Assembly: GCF_003751605.1 (NCBI RefSeq)
Contig: NZ_RJVJ01000001.1
Span: 5,332,001-5,396,000 of the forward strand
Direction: 5' to 3'
DNA length: 64,000 bases
Origin: Kitasatospora cineracea
GTDB taxonomy: Bacteria; Actinomycetota; Actinomycetes; Streptomycetales; Streptomycetaceae
In this document: in pieces, positions 17,164 to 26,934 of the stretch
Position numbering within the stretch: position 1 is the stretch's first letter
How the letters are laid out: each line of letters opens with the position of its first letter
The notes under the pieces: model-generated
Seen by the model: the letters and a program-made list of their open reading frames with translations, nothing else
Database searches by the model: none
Told to the model about the DNA's origin: nothing
Translations under genes and position numbers: made by a program

Positions 17164-19374
17164 TCAGTGGACCGAGTTCACGTCGACCAGCTTCTGCTCG
17201 ACAGATGGACGACGGGCGAGAGACTCACCCTCGATATCGACGCGAGGCAGGAAACGGTCCAGCCACTGCGGCATCCACCAGGCCTTCCTGCCGAGCAGCA
17301 CGAGTGTTGCGGGGACGATTGCCATGCGGACCACAAAGGCGTCGAAGATGACCGCGGTCGCCATGCCGAAACCGATCAACTTGATTAGTGGATCGGCGGC
17401 GCCGATGAAACCGGAGAACACCGAGACCATGATGAGTGCGGCAGCGACCACGACGCGGGCACTGGTACGCAGTCCCGAGACGATCGCGTCGTGTGGTGCC
17501 TCGCCGTGAGCGTAGGACTCCCGCATTCGGGAAACCAGGAAGACCTGATAATCCATGGCGAGCCCGAAGACGATCCCCACCATGAAGATCGGCATGAGGC
17601 TCATGATGGGGCCTGTGGCATGCACGCCGAGCAGGCTCGCGCCCCAGCCCCACTGGAAGACAGCGACTACCGCACCCAGCGCCGCGAGCACCGAGAGGAG
17701 GAAGCCGACGGCAGCCTTGAGCGGGATCAGAACCGACCGGAAGACGACCATCAGGAGCACGAAGGCCAAGCTGACCACCACGCTCAGGTAAGGGACCAGA
17801 GCACCTTGTACCTTTTGGCCGCTGTCGATGTTAATTGCCGTTGAACCGGTGACGGAGAAATCCATGCCGGTCCCAGCCGTAATCGATGTCCGCTCGCTGC
17901 GGATACTCTCAATCAGAGATCGGGTTTTGGTGTCCGTCGGTGAGGTTGACGGCACGACTGACAGAATGGCCGTGTCACCGGCGGTGTCCACGTGGGCCGG
18001 GGAAACGTGGACCACTCCAGGCGTGGCACGTAGTACGTCCGCGATTTTGGATATCCCAGCCTGCGGATTCTGGGTGCCCTTGGCGTCCACGACGACCGTC
18101 AGCGGACCATTGAAGCCGGGACCGAAGGCCTTGGCAAGATCGTCGTATGCCCGGCGCTCCGTGGTGGACGTGGGTTGTGACTCGGCCCCGGTCGTGCCGA
18201 GATTCAGCTTCAACACGGGCGACGCCATGATGCCCAGGCCGACGACGGCGAGGAGCAGGACTGGCAGCGGGTGGCGCAGTACCAATCGGCCCCACAGGGC
18301 CCCGCCGTTCGCCTTGCCCCCGCTTCCCTTCGCCTCGACCTTGTCCGTGCCCTTCCGAACCCGGCGAGCCAGGGTCTTGTGCGGCCAGAATCCGAGCAGG
18401 GCCGGCACCAGTGTGAGAGAGACCAGGACAGCCACGGCGACAGCGCCAGCGGCACTCAAGCCCATCTTCGTCAGTGCGGGAATGTTCACCACCGCCAAGC
18501 CCGCAAGGCCAATGATGACAGTCAGTCCAGCGAAGACCACCGCCGAACCGGCAGTACCCAAGGCGCGCCCGGCAGATTCCTGCGGGCTGTGGCCCTTGGC
18601 CCGCTCCTCCCTGTACCTGGAGATGATCAGGACGGCGTAGTCGATGCCGACTGCGAGGCCGAGCATGTTTGCCAGGGCTGAGGTGCTGGTCGAGAGCCCG
18701 AAAGCACTGCCCAGCGCCATGATGCCTGCCGTGCTGATGCCGACGGCGAGAATCGCGTTGAGCAACGGCATACCGGCGGCAGCCAGCGAGCCGAACGTCA
18801 CGAGCAGAACCAGGGAGGCGGCGATGAGTCCGATCCCCTCAGTGGCACCGCCCACTGACGGCTGGGTAGTGAGCGCGTTACCACCGACCTCGACAGCGAC
18901 GCCGGCGTCACGGCCGTGTTGGACAGCGTCCTCCAGTGACTTCCTGCTGGCGGCCGTGAGGTCCTTGGCCGCGACCTTGTAGCTGACGTTGACGTAAGTC
19001 GTCGTGCCGTCCTGGCTGACCGCTTGGGCTGTGAAAGGGCTGGCCGCGCTCGCGACCTGCGGGCCGTTCGCAATCTCAGAGACGAATGTGTCGACGGCCG
19101 ACCTGTTCTTTCCCTCGGTGATCTTCTCGCCACCCGGCGCTACGAACACAACCTGAGCGCTGGCACCGTCAGCTCCAGCGGATGGAAAGCGCTCTTCGAT
19201 CAGGGTGAGTGCCTTCTGCGACTCGGTACCAGGCATGGAAAAGCCGCTGTCCGGCGCAGCAGGTGCAAGTGACGCGCCGACACCGACACCGGCTAGTACA
19301 ACCACCCAGAGCACGGCAAACGTCCATCGACGCCGGAATGCCAGTCTGCCTAGCTGGTAGAGGAATGCGGCCAT
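17164..19374 (-). CDS. MMPL-family RND exporter
   Basis: A 736-residue membrane protein with the 1+5+1+5 membrane layout of MMPL transporters. It begins MAAFLYQLGRLAFRRRW and has the paired proton-relay segments LGLAVGIDYAVLIISRYREE and, in the second half, FGLAMDYQVFLVSRMRES. Two large extracytoplasmic domains separate the membrane bundles. Such proteins export lipids, antibiotics or siderophore-like products in actinomycetes. Here it lies between a response regulator and a divergent kinase, so expression is probably signal-dependent and may relate to cell-envelope stress. It is of the same family as the gene at 33576 but is not a close copy of it. Confidence 0.9.
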   Translation of the reverse strand: MAAFLYQLGRLAFRRRWTFAVLWVVVLAGVGVGASLAPAAPDSGFSMPGTESQKALTLIEERFPSAGADGASAQVVFVAPGGEKITEGKNRSAVDTFVSEIANGPQVASAASPFTAQAVSQDGTTTYVNVSYKVAAKDLTAASRKSLEDAVQHGRDAGVAVEVGGNALTTQPSVGGATEGIGLIAASLVLLVTFGSLAAAGMPLLNAILAVGISTAGIMALGSAFGLSTSTSALANMLGLAVGIDYAVLIISRYREERAKGHSPQESAGRALGTAGSAVVFAGLTVIIGLAGLAVVNIPALTKMGLSAAGAVAVAVLVSLTLVPALLGFWPHKTLARRVRKGTDKVEAKGSGGKANGGALWGRLVLRHPLPVLLLAVVGLGIMASPVLKLNLGTTGAESQPTSTTERRAYDDLAKAFGPGFNGPLTVVVDAKGTQNPQAGISKIADVLRATPGVVHVSPAHVDTAGDTAILSVVPSTSPTDTKTRSLIESIRSERTSITAGTGMDFSVTGSTAINIDSGQKVQGALVPYLSVVVSLAFVLLMVVFRSVLIPLKAAVGFLLSVLAALGAVVAVFQWGWGASLLGVHATGPIMSLMPIFMVGIVFGLAMDYQVFLVSRMRESYAHGEAPHDAIVSGLRTSARVVVAAALIMVSVFSGFIGAADPLIKLIGFGMATAVIFDAFVVRMAIVPATLVLLGRKAWWMPQWLDRFLPRVDIEGESLARRPSVEQKLVDVNSVH

Positions 19375-19667
19375 TGTAAGCAGGTCTCCCGATCTTGTCT
19401 CGGATACCTGCCCAGGCTCTGATGAAACGGTTTTCCGGTCGTCGTGCAGATGCCGTCTCTTCCTCTACGGCGATCTCAGTACACACAGCTCATGCCCCTG
19501 CAATCCCCGGCCGAGCACCTCGCCAGGCGATCAGCCGCCTACTGCAGATGTATGACATGAAGGCGAGGCAATCATCGGCGCGCACACGATGACGGCATCC
19601 GACAATTCCGAGACGATGGAATCCCGGTCTCTACCCGTACGGGACCCGAAGCTGGACAGGACGAGGC

Positions 19668-20855
19668 ATGATCAGCAGGTGGCGACAGGCACTGCGTGAC
19701 CACCCCCGCGCCATGGACGCTGCCCTGGCAGCTGTCTGCTTCGTGCTCGCCGGTCCTGGCACGGTGCCTCAATACCCTCACAACGCCGCCCTGCCATGGT
19801 GGCCGGGTCTGCTGATCGCATTCATCGGATGTGTCTCCCTGCTCTGGCGCCACGGCTGGCCCAGGGGAACCCTCGCTGTGACGAACCTGTGCGCGGTCGC
19901 CGTATGTGCCATCGGATACCTCCCCACCATCCTGCTACTGGCACCGCTGATGGTGGCCCTGTACGAGGTCACCGTCCGACTGCCGGCCAGGGCGTCGTAC
20001 CCCGCCGTCATGCTGAGCGTCGGATCGGTGATCGTGGCGGCGCTGCTGGGTGGATCAGCAACCGAGCCGATCGTGCTCAAGACCGCCGCTCCCGTGGCCT
20101 GGCTGCTGCTGCCCGCCGCACTCGGCGGCCTCAGCCGACTCCACCGTGCTGTGCTGGCCGCCGAACGCAACCGAGCTGAGTACGCCGAACGCACGCGCGA
20201 GGACGAGGCCCGGCAACGGGTCGCGGAGGAACGGTTGCGGATCGCGCGTGAACTGCACGACGTGGTGGCCCATCACCTCGCCCTGGCGAATGCGCAGGCC
20301 AATGCCGTCGCACGCCTGCTGCGCAGCAAACCGGAACAGGCGCAACAGTTGGTTGACCAGCTGACCCAGACCACCTCCGAAGCCCTACGCGAGATGAAGG
20401 CGACCGTCGGTCTGATGCGGCAGGCATCGGACCAGTCCGCACCCCTGGAGCCTGCTCCAGGGCTTGCGCACGTCCCTGACCTGATCGAGTCATTTGCTTC
20501 AGCAGGACTGATCGTCGACGTTGCAGTCGAGGGCGAATCGCGAGCGCTGCCGCCGGGCGCAGAGCTGACGGCCTACCGGATCATCCAAGAGGCTCTGACC
20601 AACGTCACCAAGCACGCGGATACCGATCGTGCAGAGGTACGGCTCAACTACGATCCGGACCGGCTGCGGATCACCGTCACCAATCGGGGACCGGCCCGCG
20701 ACATCCCCTCGACTGCACCTGGTTACGGCATTCTGGGCATGCGCGAACGCGCCCACTCGGTGGGCGGCATCCTGCGAACGGAACCGCTGCCTGGCGGCGG
20801 ATTCAAGGTATCTGCGGAGGTGCCACTGACGCGGGCCGCAGGCCGGGCGCAGTGA
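19668..20855 (+). CDS. Sensor histidine kinase (HisKA_3 type)
   Basis: A 395-residue kinase with about four to five N-terminal membrane segments (to residue 150), a short coiled coil, the phospho-acceptor His197 in RIARELHDVVAHHLA, and a C-terminal HATPase domain (AYRIIQEALTNVTKHA, then GYGILGMRERAHSVGG). This class pairs with NarL-type regulators such as the one at 16346. There is no large extracellular sensor loop, so the signal may come from the membrane itself. It is divergent from the MMPL gene across a 293-bp gap that must hold both promoters. Confidence 0.9.
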   Translation: MISRWRQALRDHPRAMDAALAAVCFVLAGPGTVPQYPHNAALPWWPGLLIAFIGCVSLLWRHGWPRGTLAVTNLCAVAVCAIGYLPTILLLAPLMVALYEVTVRLPARASYPAVMLSVGSVIVAALLGGSATEPIVLKTAAPVAWLLLPAALGGLSRLHRAVLAAERNRAEYAERTREDEARQRVAEERLRIARELHDVVAHHLALANAQANAVARLLRSKPEQAQQLVDQLTQTTSEALREMKATVGLMRQASDQSAPLEPAPGLAHVPDLIESFASAGLIVDVAVEGESRALPPGAELTAYRIIQEALTNVTKHADTDRAEVRLNYDPDRLRITVTNRGPARDIPSTAPGYGILGMRERAHSVGGILRTEPLPGGGFKVSAEVPLTRAAGRAQ

Positions 20856-21448
20856 CTCCGGAACAGCATGTACCTGGGGGTGCGACCTGTCTTCCACACG
20901 GGCCGGCCTCAACGTCGTACGGCTGTCAGCACCGAGGAAGCCATCCCGCTCTCACCAAGGGCATTGGGGTGCATGGGCGCTGCTGGCGAGGCGGGAAGTA
21001 GGAGCTCGATCCAGCGAGTGCCCTCGGGCGTGCAGGCGTCGTGGCGGAGCAAGCTCAGCTGCTGTAGTCGCGTGCTTCCGATTCTTCATACAGGGCCTCC
21101 CAAGGCGCTCGGGCAGCGGAAACGAGTAAGGCCGACCGCTGAGGCCCATCAGCCTTTCCGGTCAGCCTCGGCGTGTCGTCGTGCGGATACCGACATGTGG
21201 CCTACTGCGTCCGCAGTACATCGTCCGTCCTGTGCTGCTGTTCGAAGACCGAAGCATGGCAAACGCCCAGCGTGAGCACGTGAGGGGCGAGTGCTCCGGT
21301 CACGCAGCGGACCAGCCATCGTCGGCCGGCAGGATGGCATCGTCGAGGTTGCTCGCCGTGCCGGAACCGATAAAGACAGTGGCTTCGCCTGCTCGTCAGA
21401 CGAAGCCGTTTCCCTGATGTTCCCACCGACGAGGGCGAGTTGGGGCCA
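20856..21448. other. Gene-free stretch after the kinase gene
   Basis: About 590 bases without a convincing gene. Open frames on both strands are short and of shadow composition, and no transposase motif was recognised until 21449. It may be further decayed mobile DNA. Confidence 0.4.
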
Positions 21449-21977
21449 CTACTCGATCTTCCGTGAGCCATGTCTGGCCATCCGCGCCAGGTGGTCCGGA
21501 TCGGCGAAAGCGATGTTGGCCAGGAAACTGTGTCGCAGCAGTCATCAGATGCCCTCGACAGGGTTGAGCTCGGGCGCGTACGGGGGTAACTGGGAGATGC
21601 TGAGCCGTCTCTGGGGAGCGACGCACTCCTTCATGCGCGGCCAGATGGATGTTCAGGCTGTTCCGGACCAGGACGATCGGGCCGTCGAGCTGGTTCTGCG
21701 CGGCGACGATCAGGTCGCGGTAGCCGGTCCAGCCGGAGTTCGTGCGGCTCTTGCCCCGGCCCTGCCCGTCGTCCAGCCGGGGCGGTAGGTCGGCTGCGAG
21801 CGCTCGTCGGCCTTGTCGCAGGTCAGGGCAGTGATCGAGGCCCGTCGGCCGTAGCTGGCACACACCCGGACGACAGGCCTTCGGCCACGGCGTCCCCAGG
21901 TACGGGGCCGGATCGGCGTCATCGAGACCCAGACCTGGTCCTGGAGCACCGGCCAGGCAACGAGCGCAGTCACTGGA
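21449..21977 (-). pseudogene. IS630-family transposase remnant
   Basis: Minus-strand pieces of an IS630-type transposase. VLQDQVWVS, then RTWGRRGRRPVVRV and DGPIVLVRNSLNIHLAAH, are read in two frames. After a frameshift near 21640 come LSISQLPPYAPELNPVEGI with an in-frame stop replacing the expected Trp, and finally LLRHSFLANIAFADPDHLAR ending at 21449. The order of motifs matches the DDE core and C-terminus of the family, but frameshifts and a nonsense change make it inactive. It abuts the enoyl-CoA hydratase gene. Confidence 0.75.
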
Positions 21978-22011
21978 ACTCGTGAATCCCGTCCCACGCG
22001 AGTATCTGTTT

Positions 22012-22788
22012 CTACAGCCTGCTTGCCCGGCCTGGGAGTCGGCGCAGGAAAACGCCCAGGTTGTGTTGCATGACCGCGAAGTCGGCGGCAGGACCGGAAG
22101 CGCGGTCTCGCATGTGGGTGCGCACGGGTTCGACGGTGTTGCGGACCGCCTGCTTGGCGGCGCGCAGCGCGCCGAGAGGCTGAGCGGTGACCGCAGCGAC
22201 AAGGGCCGCGGTGGCGTCTTCCAGGTCGTCCTCGGGCACGGCACGGGTCGCCAGCCCAAGTCGGGCCGCTTGTGTGCCGTCGAGTAGGCGGCCGGTGAGC
22301 ACCAGGTCCATCGCCACCGCCGGGCCCGCGACGACGGCGAGCCGGGCCGCGAACATCGGCGGCAGGAGGATGCCCCAACGGGCCACGGGCATGCCGATCC
22401 GGGCGTCTTCTGTGATCACGCGTAGGTCGCAGGCGCAAGCGAGCTGGCAACCGGCACCCACCGCGTCGCCGCGGATCCGCGCGAGGGTCGGTACTGGTAT
22501 GCGCTCAAGAGCTGTCAGGGCGTTCTCCATCGCCACGAACGATGCTTCTACGACCTCTGGATCGGCGCCGAGCCATTCGCGCAAGTCAGAGCCGGCGCTG
22601 AATGTCCGGTCGCCGTGGCCGGCGACGATGACCGCTCGCACGGAGAGATCGGTGGCCAGGTCGTCGAAGACGCTGGCGAGTACCCGCCAGTCGCGGATGC
22701 CGAGGGCGTTGGCGTGCTGGCGCTGTCCGATCCGAACTGTGGCGATGCCGTCGGCACGGTGGACATCGACAGCGGCGGTCGAGCTCAC
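22012..22788 (-). CDS. Enoyl-CoA hydratase/isomerase family protein
   Basis: A 258-residue crotonase-fold protein. The oxyanion-hole motifs are AGSDLREWLG (about residues 65-74) and RGDAVGAGCQLACACDLRV (about 104-122); the second lacks the Glu of the classical hydratase EHG segment at an obvious place, so isomerase, hydrolase or other crotonase chemistry is possible. The GTG start at 22788 overlaps the stop of the upstream CoA-transferase gene (GTGA), so the two act together. A role in breakdown of a carboxylic acid as its CoA ester is inferred. Confidence 0.88.
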   Translation of the reverse strand: MSSTAAVDVHRADGIATVRIGQRQHANALGIRDWRVLASVFDDLATDLSVRAVIVAGHGDRTFSAGSDLREWLGADPEVVEASFVAMENALTALERIPVPTLARIRGDAVGAGCQLACACDLRVITEDARIGMPVARWGILLPPMFAARLAVVAGPAVAMDLVLTGRLLDGTQAARLGLATRAVPEDDLEDATAALVAAVTAQPLGALRAAKQAVRNTVEPVRTHMRDRASGPAADFAVMQHNLGVFLRRLPGRASRL

Positions 22789-24014
22789 CGGACCGCTCCT
22801 TCTGCCCGCAGCCGGGCGATTGCGGTTCGGTCGTAGCCTGCTTCGGTGAGGATCTCGTCGGTGTGCTGACCCAGGACGGGCGGAGCGGTGCGGATCCGGG
22901 GTGGGGTGGCGCTGAGGCGCAGCGGGGAGCCGACCGTGCGGATGGGGCCTGCGGTGGGGTGGTCGAGGTGTGTGATCATGCCTCGGGCCGTGGCCTGCGG
23001 ACTGGTGAGAGCCTCGGCGACGGTGCTGATCGGTGCGCAGGGCACGCCTGCTTCCGTCAAAGTGGCTGCCCAGTCTTGCGTGCTGCGCCTCGTCAACGCC
23101 TTTTCCAGGAGGGGGATGAGTTCGCCGCGGTGGCGAACGCGGTCAGGGTTCGTGCTGAACCGCGGATCGGTACCAAGGGTTGGCGCTTCGAGCGCACGGG
23201 TGAAGCGCTGCCAGATGCGGTCGTTCCCCACTGCGACCATGAGGTGGCCGTCCGCGGTGGGAAGCGCCTGGTAGGGGACGATCGTCGGGTGAGCGGAACC
23301 GTGGCGTGCAGGGGGATTGCCAGTTGTGAACCAGCCGCTCGCGACGTAGCTCAGCCAGGCGAGTTGCCCGTCGAGGAGGGAGACGTCGAGATGTTGGCCA
23401 CGCCCGGTGTGCGTGCGGGCTTGCAGGGCGGCGAGGATCCCGATCGTGGCCCACATGCCTGCGGCAAGGTCGGCAGTGGCCACGCCCGGCCGCAGTGGGG
23501 GACCGCTTGCTTCGCCGGTGATGCTCATCATGCCGCTTTCCGCCTGGGCGATGGCATCGTAACCGGGGCGTGCGGACCAGGGCCCGGTGTGGCCGTAGCC
23601 GGAGATGGACGCGTAGATCAGGCCGGGGTTCTCTTCCGCGAGCGCACCGTAGCCGAGCCCCAGCCGTTCGGCTGTCCCGGGGCGGAAGTTCTCCACGAAT
23701 ACGTCGGCGCGCCGGGCCAGTTTGTGCAGGAGGCCGATCCCGCCCTCAGTCTTCAGGTCGATACCGATGCCGCGCTTGTTGCGGTTGGCGGAAAGGAAGT
23801 ACGAAGACTCAGGCCCCTGGAAGGGGGGTCCCCACTGGCGAGTGTCGTCGCCCTGTCGGGTGTCTTCCACCTTGATCACTTCGGCGCCGAGGTCTCCGAG
23901 GATCATGGTGGCGAAGGGGCCGGACAGGATCCGGGACAAGTCGAGAACCCGGATGCCCGTCAGGGCCGATGGGGTCGGATGGGGGGAGGTGGATTGATGC
24001 GCGGTGGCGGGCAT
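22785..24014 (-). CDS. CaiB/BaiF family III CoA-transferase
   Basis: A 409-residue class III acyl-CoA transferase. The N-terminal Rossmann part has LTGIRVLDLSRILSGPFATM and LGAEVIKVED, and the catalytic Asp is in GYDAIAQAESG (about residue 153). The enzyme would move CoA from a donor thioester to a carboxylate without ATP. The downstream crotonase overlaps by four bases. A region with three ATGCAT repeats lies 138-162 bp upstream and then the LysR gene on the same strand. Substrate is unknown; carnitine-like, oxalate-like and aromatic acids are all used by the family. Confidence 0.9.
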   Translation of the reverse strand: MPATAHQSTSPHPTPSALTGIRVLDLSRILSGPFATMILGDLGAEVIKVEDTRQGDDTRQWGPPFQGPESSYFLSANRNKRGIGIDLKTEGGIGLLHKLARRADVFVENFRPGTAERLGLGYGALAEENPGLIYASISGYGHTGPWSARPGYDAIAQAESGMMSITGEASGPPLRPGVATADLAAGMWATIGILAALQARTHTGRGQHLDVSLLDGQLAWLSYVASGWFTTGNPPARHGSAHPTIVPYQALPTADGHLMVAVGNDRIWQRFTRALEAPTLGTDPRFSTNPDRVRHRGELIPLLEKALTRRSTQDWAATLTEAGVPCAPISTVAEALTSPQATARGMITHLDHPTAGPIRTVGSPLRLSATPPRIRTAPPVLGQHTDEILTEAGYDRTAIARLRAEGAVR

Positions 24015-24151
24015 GCGCGAACTGCCTCTCTAGCGGATGGTGCTGAGCCGTGGCGGCGATCAGGCCACTCTCTACGGCGTCTCAGCGGTGAATGGGCGGA
24101 GCCTGGAGCGCGCCCAGGTCACGATCCTTGCTTTTCGCCGCGCCGCTGACC

Positions 24152-24176
24152 ATGCATGGTTCATGCATTTATGCAT
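24152..24176. promoter_or_regulatory. Three ATGCAT repeats upstream of the CoA-transferase operon
   Basis: ATGCAT occurs at 24152-24157, 24163-24168 and 24171-24176, the first within the palindrome CCATGCATGG. This AT-rich cluster is out of character with the surrounding GC-rich DNA and lies between the LysR gene and the CoA-transferase gene. It is a candidate operator, possibly for the adjacent LysR protein; no promoter was fixed. Confidence 0.4.
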
Positions 24177-24211
24177 CATTGGCCTGGTGGGTAGCCACCA
24201 GGGCTTCGAAC

Positions 24212-25123
24212 TCAGGTCAGGATGTCCGCCCAGCCGGGGTACTCCTCGCCCAACCGTTTGGCGAGCTCGAGCAGAGCCTCCAACTCGACGGTTGCCCGGT
24301 GAGGAAGCCAGACAAGCCCGAACTCACGCCAGGTGGTGCCCTCCGCGCGGATCGGGACATCCACGGTTCGTGCCCCCGCCGCCGTGTCAGCCGGAAGCAC
24401 AGCCACGCCCAACCCCGCGCCCACGTAGCCGCGTAGCGTCGTCACGTCGTCGGCTTCCAAGGCGACGCGCGGTCTGAACCCCGCCTGGGTGCACAGAGCA
24501 TCAACCCTTCGACGCGCATCGAACCGCCGGTCTAGCGCGAGGAAAGGTTCGTCACGCACCTCCTTGAGCGTGATCGGTGCAGCACCGGCCAGCCGGTGCC
24601 CCGCAGGGACCACCAGAACGAGGGACTGCCGGCCGAGAGGCAACCACGCGTACCTCTGCGGCGGTTGCGTGGTCACCGCGACGTCGATGTCTCCCTCATC
24701 GAGGCTTCGCAGCAGTTCACTGCTCGTCCCCTGGCGGTGGGACACCAGAGCGGCGGGCACCGCGTCCAGGAACGAGCCCACGAGCTCTGCGACGACGGTG
24801 GGTCCGAGGGACTTGAGGAAGCCGACGGTGACGGACCGCGCGGTGCTGCGTTGCAGTCGCAGCACCGCGTCATCGAACTGCTGGGCTACATCTTCGGCTG
24901 CGGAGGCCAAGGCATATCCTGCCGTGGTCAAGCGCACTGCCCGTCCGTCCTGCTCCAGCAACTGCAAACCGAGCTGCTCCTCCCAGCGGCGGATCGCCCG
25001 GCTCAGCGTGGATTGACTGATCCCGCAACGCGCTGCTGCACGAGTGAGATTGGTGTCGGCGCCCAGTGCCGCCAGCTGGCCCAGAGCGGGTGCGAGCAGC
25101 ATGTGGGGCAGTGATTCATCCAC
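24212..25123 (-). CDS. LysR-family transcriptional regulator
   Basis: A 303-residue LysR protein. The winged HTH reads TRAAARCGISQSTLSRAIRR with EEQLGLQLLEQDGRAVRLTT, and the effector domain begins near ARSVTVGFLKSLGP. GTG 25123 gives the usual distance of about 15 residues to the HTH, although its ribosome site is weak; the frame is open to 25348 but the extension has no family character. It is upstream of the CoA-transferase and crotonase genes on the same strand and divergent from the amidase at 25288, so it may control both sides. Confidence 0.88.
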   Translation of the reverse strand: MDESLPHMLLAPALGQLAALGADTNLTRAAARCGISQSTLSRAIRRWEEQLGLQLLEQDGRAVRLTTAGYALASAAEDVAQQFDDAVLRLQRSTARSVTVGFLKSLGPTVVAELVGSFLDAVPAALVSHRQGTSSELLRSLDEGDIDVAVTTQPPQRYAWLPLGRQSLVLVVPAGHRLAGAAPITLKEVRDEPFLALDRRFDARRRVDALCTQAGFRPRVALEADDVTTLRGYVGAGLGVAVLPADTAAGARTVDVPIRAEGTTWREFGLVWLPHRATVELEALLELAKRLGEEYPGWADILT

Positions 25124-25207
25124 GGTTGCATCAATCTGTAAGGGGCCTTGAGGACAACAATGCTCACTCTCCTGTTCAATCGGCACCGCATCCACCCTCC
25201 GGTTCCA

Positions 25208-25279
25208 CTTAGGGCGAAGCCGCCTTGTCGAGCACAGAGCGTGATACCCCCGGAAGACCCCCCGGGCTTTTGCCCTAAG
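25208..25279 (+). promoter_or_regulatory. Long-range inverted repeat covering the amidase Shine-Dalgarno
   Basis: CTTAGGGC (25208-25215) is the exact complement of GCCCTAAG (25272-25279), and pairing extends to CTTAGGGCGAAGC against GCTTTTGCCCTAAG with one bulge. The right arm overlaps the TAAGGAG ribosome site (25276-25282) of the amidase at 25288. Between the arms is CCCGG...CCGGG, a second small hairpin. The structure could hide the ribosome site, or the arms could be protein half-sites. Confidence 0.4.
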
Positions 25280-25287
25280 GAGCGACG

Positions 25288-26934
25288 ATGACCTCACCAT
25301 CTCGTCACCACTTGCCCCGGCCCGCGGCGCCGCCTCGGCAGCAGGCACACGACTCGACCGTCCAAGCCACCCGTGGGTCTGCGGGTGCGAGCCCGACGGC
25401 CGAGTCGACGTCGTACCACGTGCCTCCCGCGGTGAACTGGCCGAAGGTCAGCCGACCCGAGGACCTCAGCCGCATCCCTTACTGGGATGCCGCCGAACTG
25501 TCCGCCGCCATTCGTGCCCGTATCGTCTCCTGCGTCGAGGTGATGACCGCCTACCTCGACCACATCGACAAGATCAACCCTCACGTCAACGCCATCGTCA
25601 GCCTGCGTACCCGCCCTGAGCTACTGGCAGAAGCCCGGGCCAAGGACAACCTCCTCGCCAGCGGCGAGTACCAGGGATGGATGCACGGATTCCCGCAGGC
25701 CGTCAAGGATCTCGCAGACGTCGCCGGCCTCCCGACTACCTACGGGCTGATCCCCGCGGCCGAAGCCACCCCCGCAACGGCCGACTCACTCTTCGTCGCC
25801 CGTCTCCGGACTGCAGGCGCGATCTTCATCGGCAAGACCAACACCCCCCAGCTCGGCCTCGGCTCTCAGACCTACAACACGGTCTTCGGTACCACCTTCA
25901 ACGCCTACGACCAGACCAAGACCGCTGGTGGCAGCAGCGGGGGAGCCGCCGTAGCCGTTGCTTTGCGGATGGTCCCGGTCGCAGACGGCAGCGACTTCAT
26001 GGGCTCGTTGCGCAATCCACCCGGCTGGAACAACGTCCTCGGGCTGCGCCCCTCCTACGGTCGGGTCCCGTCGGACGACAGCGAGGTCTTCATCAACCAA
26101 GGCGGTCTCATCGGTCCAGTGGCCCGCACCGCCCTCGATTTGGCGTTGCTCCTGCACACGATGTCCGGCTACGACGATCGCGCACCCCTGTCCAACAGGC
26201 AGGCCCCCGGTCACCTCACCGACTTGGGCGACGCCGTTCAGGGCAAACGAGTTGCCTGGCTGGGCGACCTCGGAGGCTATCTCCCCATGGAGCCGGCCGT
26301 TCTCGACGCGACCCGAGCGGCACTGGAGCACTTGACCGGCCTGGGGATGACGGTCACCCACCTCGACGAGCTGCCGACGTCACACGGATTCCAGGTCAGC
26401 AAGGACCTCTGGCCCACCTGGCTGACTTACCGACACTGGCTGTCCGGTATGGAGGTCAAGATCGCCTACGACTCCCCGCTGCGAGGACTGCTCAAGCCTG
26501 AGGCGCTCTACGAATACGAAGGCCTCACGGTCGGAGCCGACGGGAACGGCCCACTCACCGCCATCGACATCCACACCAACTCCACCAAGCGCACCAGCCT
26601 GTACCTGACCTTCAGGGAGCTCTTCGAGACGTACGACTACGTGATGCTTCCAACGGCCCAGGTGATGCCCTTCGATGCGGCTACCCACTGGCCCCGGAGC
26701 ATCCAGAGCGTTGAGATGTCCTCGTACCACCGTTGGATGGAGGTCGCTACGATTGGCACCCTCATCAATGCCCCCACACTTGCCATGCCGGCCGGGTTTA
26801 CGCAGGGTTTGCCCATAGGTTTGCAGGTCATCGCGCGCAACCACGAGGACCAATCGCTGCTGACCCTCGCCCACGTGTGGGAACGGAAGACCCGATTCGT
26901 GCAGCGTCACCTTCCACCGCTGCTGACGATGTGA
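25288..26934 (+). CDS. Amidase-signature family hydrolase
   Basis: A 548-residue amidase. The Ser-cisSer-Lys triad is visible: Lys140 in HGFPQAVKDLAD, the cis-Ser in TAGGSSGGAA (216/217) and the nucleophile Ser240 in DFMGSLRNP. An unusual 60-residue proline- and serine-rich N-terminal tail precedes the domain. ATG 25288 has TAAGGAG five bases upstream. It is divergent from a LysR gene, suggesting control by it. It probably hydrolyses a carboxamide to an acid that the neighbouring CoA-transferase could activate, but that link is inference. Confidence 0.9.
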   Translation: MTSPSRHHLPRPAAPPRQQAHDSTVQATRGSAGASPTAESTSYHVPPAVNWPKVSRPEDLSRIPYWDAAELSAAIRARIVSCVEVMTAYLDHIDKINPHVNAIVSLRTRPELLAEARAKDNLLASGEYQGWMHGFPQAVKDLADVAGLPTTYGLIPAAEATPATADSLFVARLRTAGAIFIGKTNTPQLGLGSQTYNTVFGTTFNAYDQTKTAGGSSGGAAVAVALRMVPVADGSDFMGSLRNPPGWNNVLGLRPSYGRVPSDDSEVFINQGGLIGPVARTALDLALLLHTMSGYDDRAPLSNRQAPGHLTDLGDAVQGKRVAWLGDLGGYLPMEPAVLDATRAALEHLTGLGMTVTHLDELPTSHGFQVSKDLWPTWLTYRHWLSGMEVKIAYDSPLRGLLKPEALYEYEGLTVGADGNGPLTAIDIHTNSTKRTSLYLTFRELFETYDYVMLPTAQVMPFDAATHWPRSIQSVEMSSYHRWMEVATIGTLINAPTLAMPAGFTQGLPIGLQVIARNHEDQSLLTLAHVWERKTRFVQRHLPPLLTM

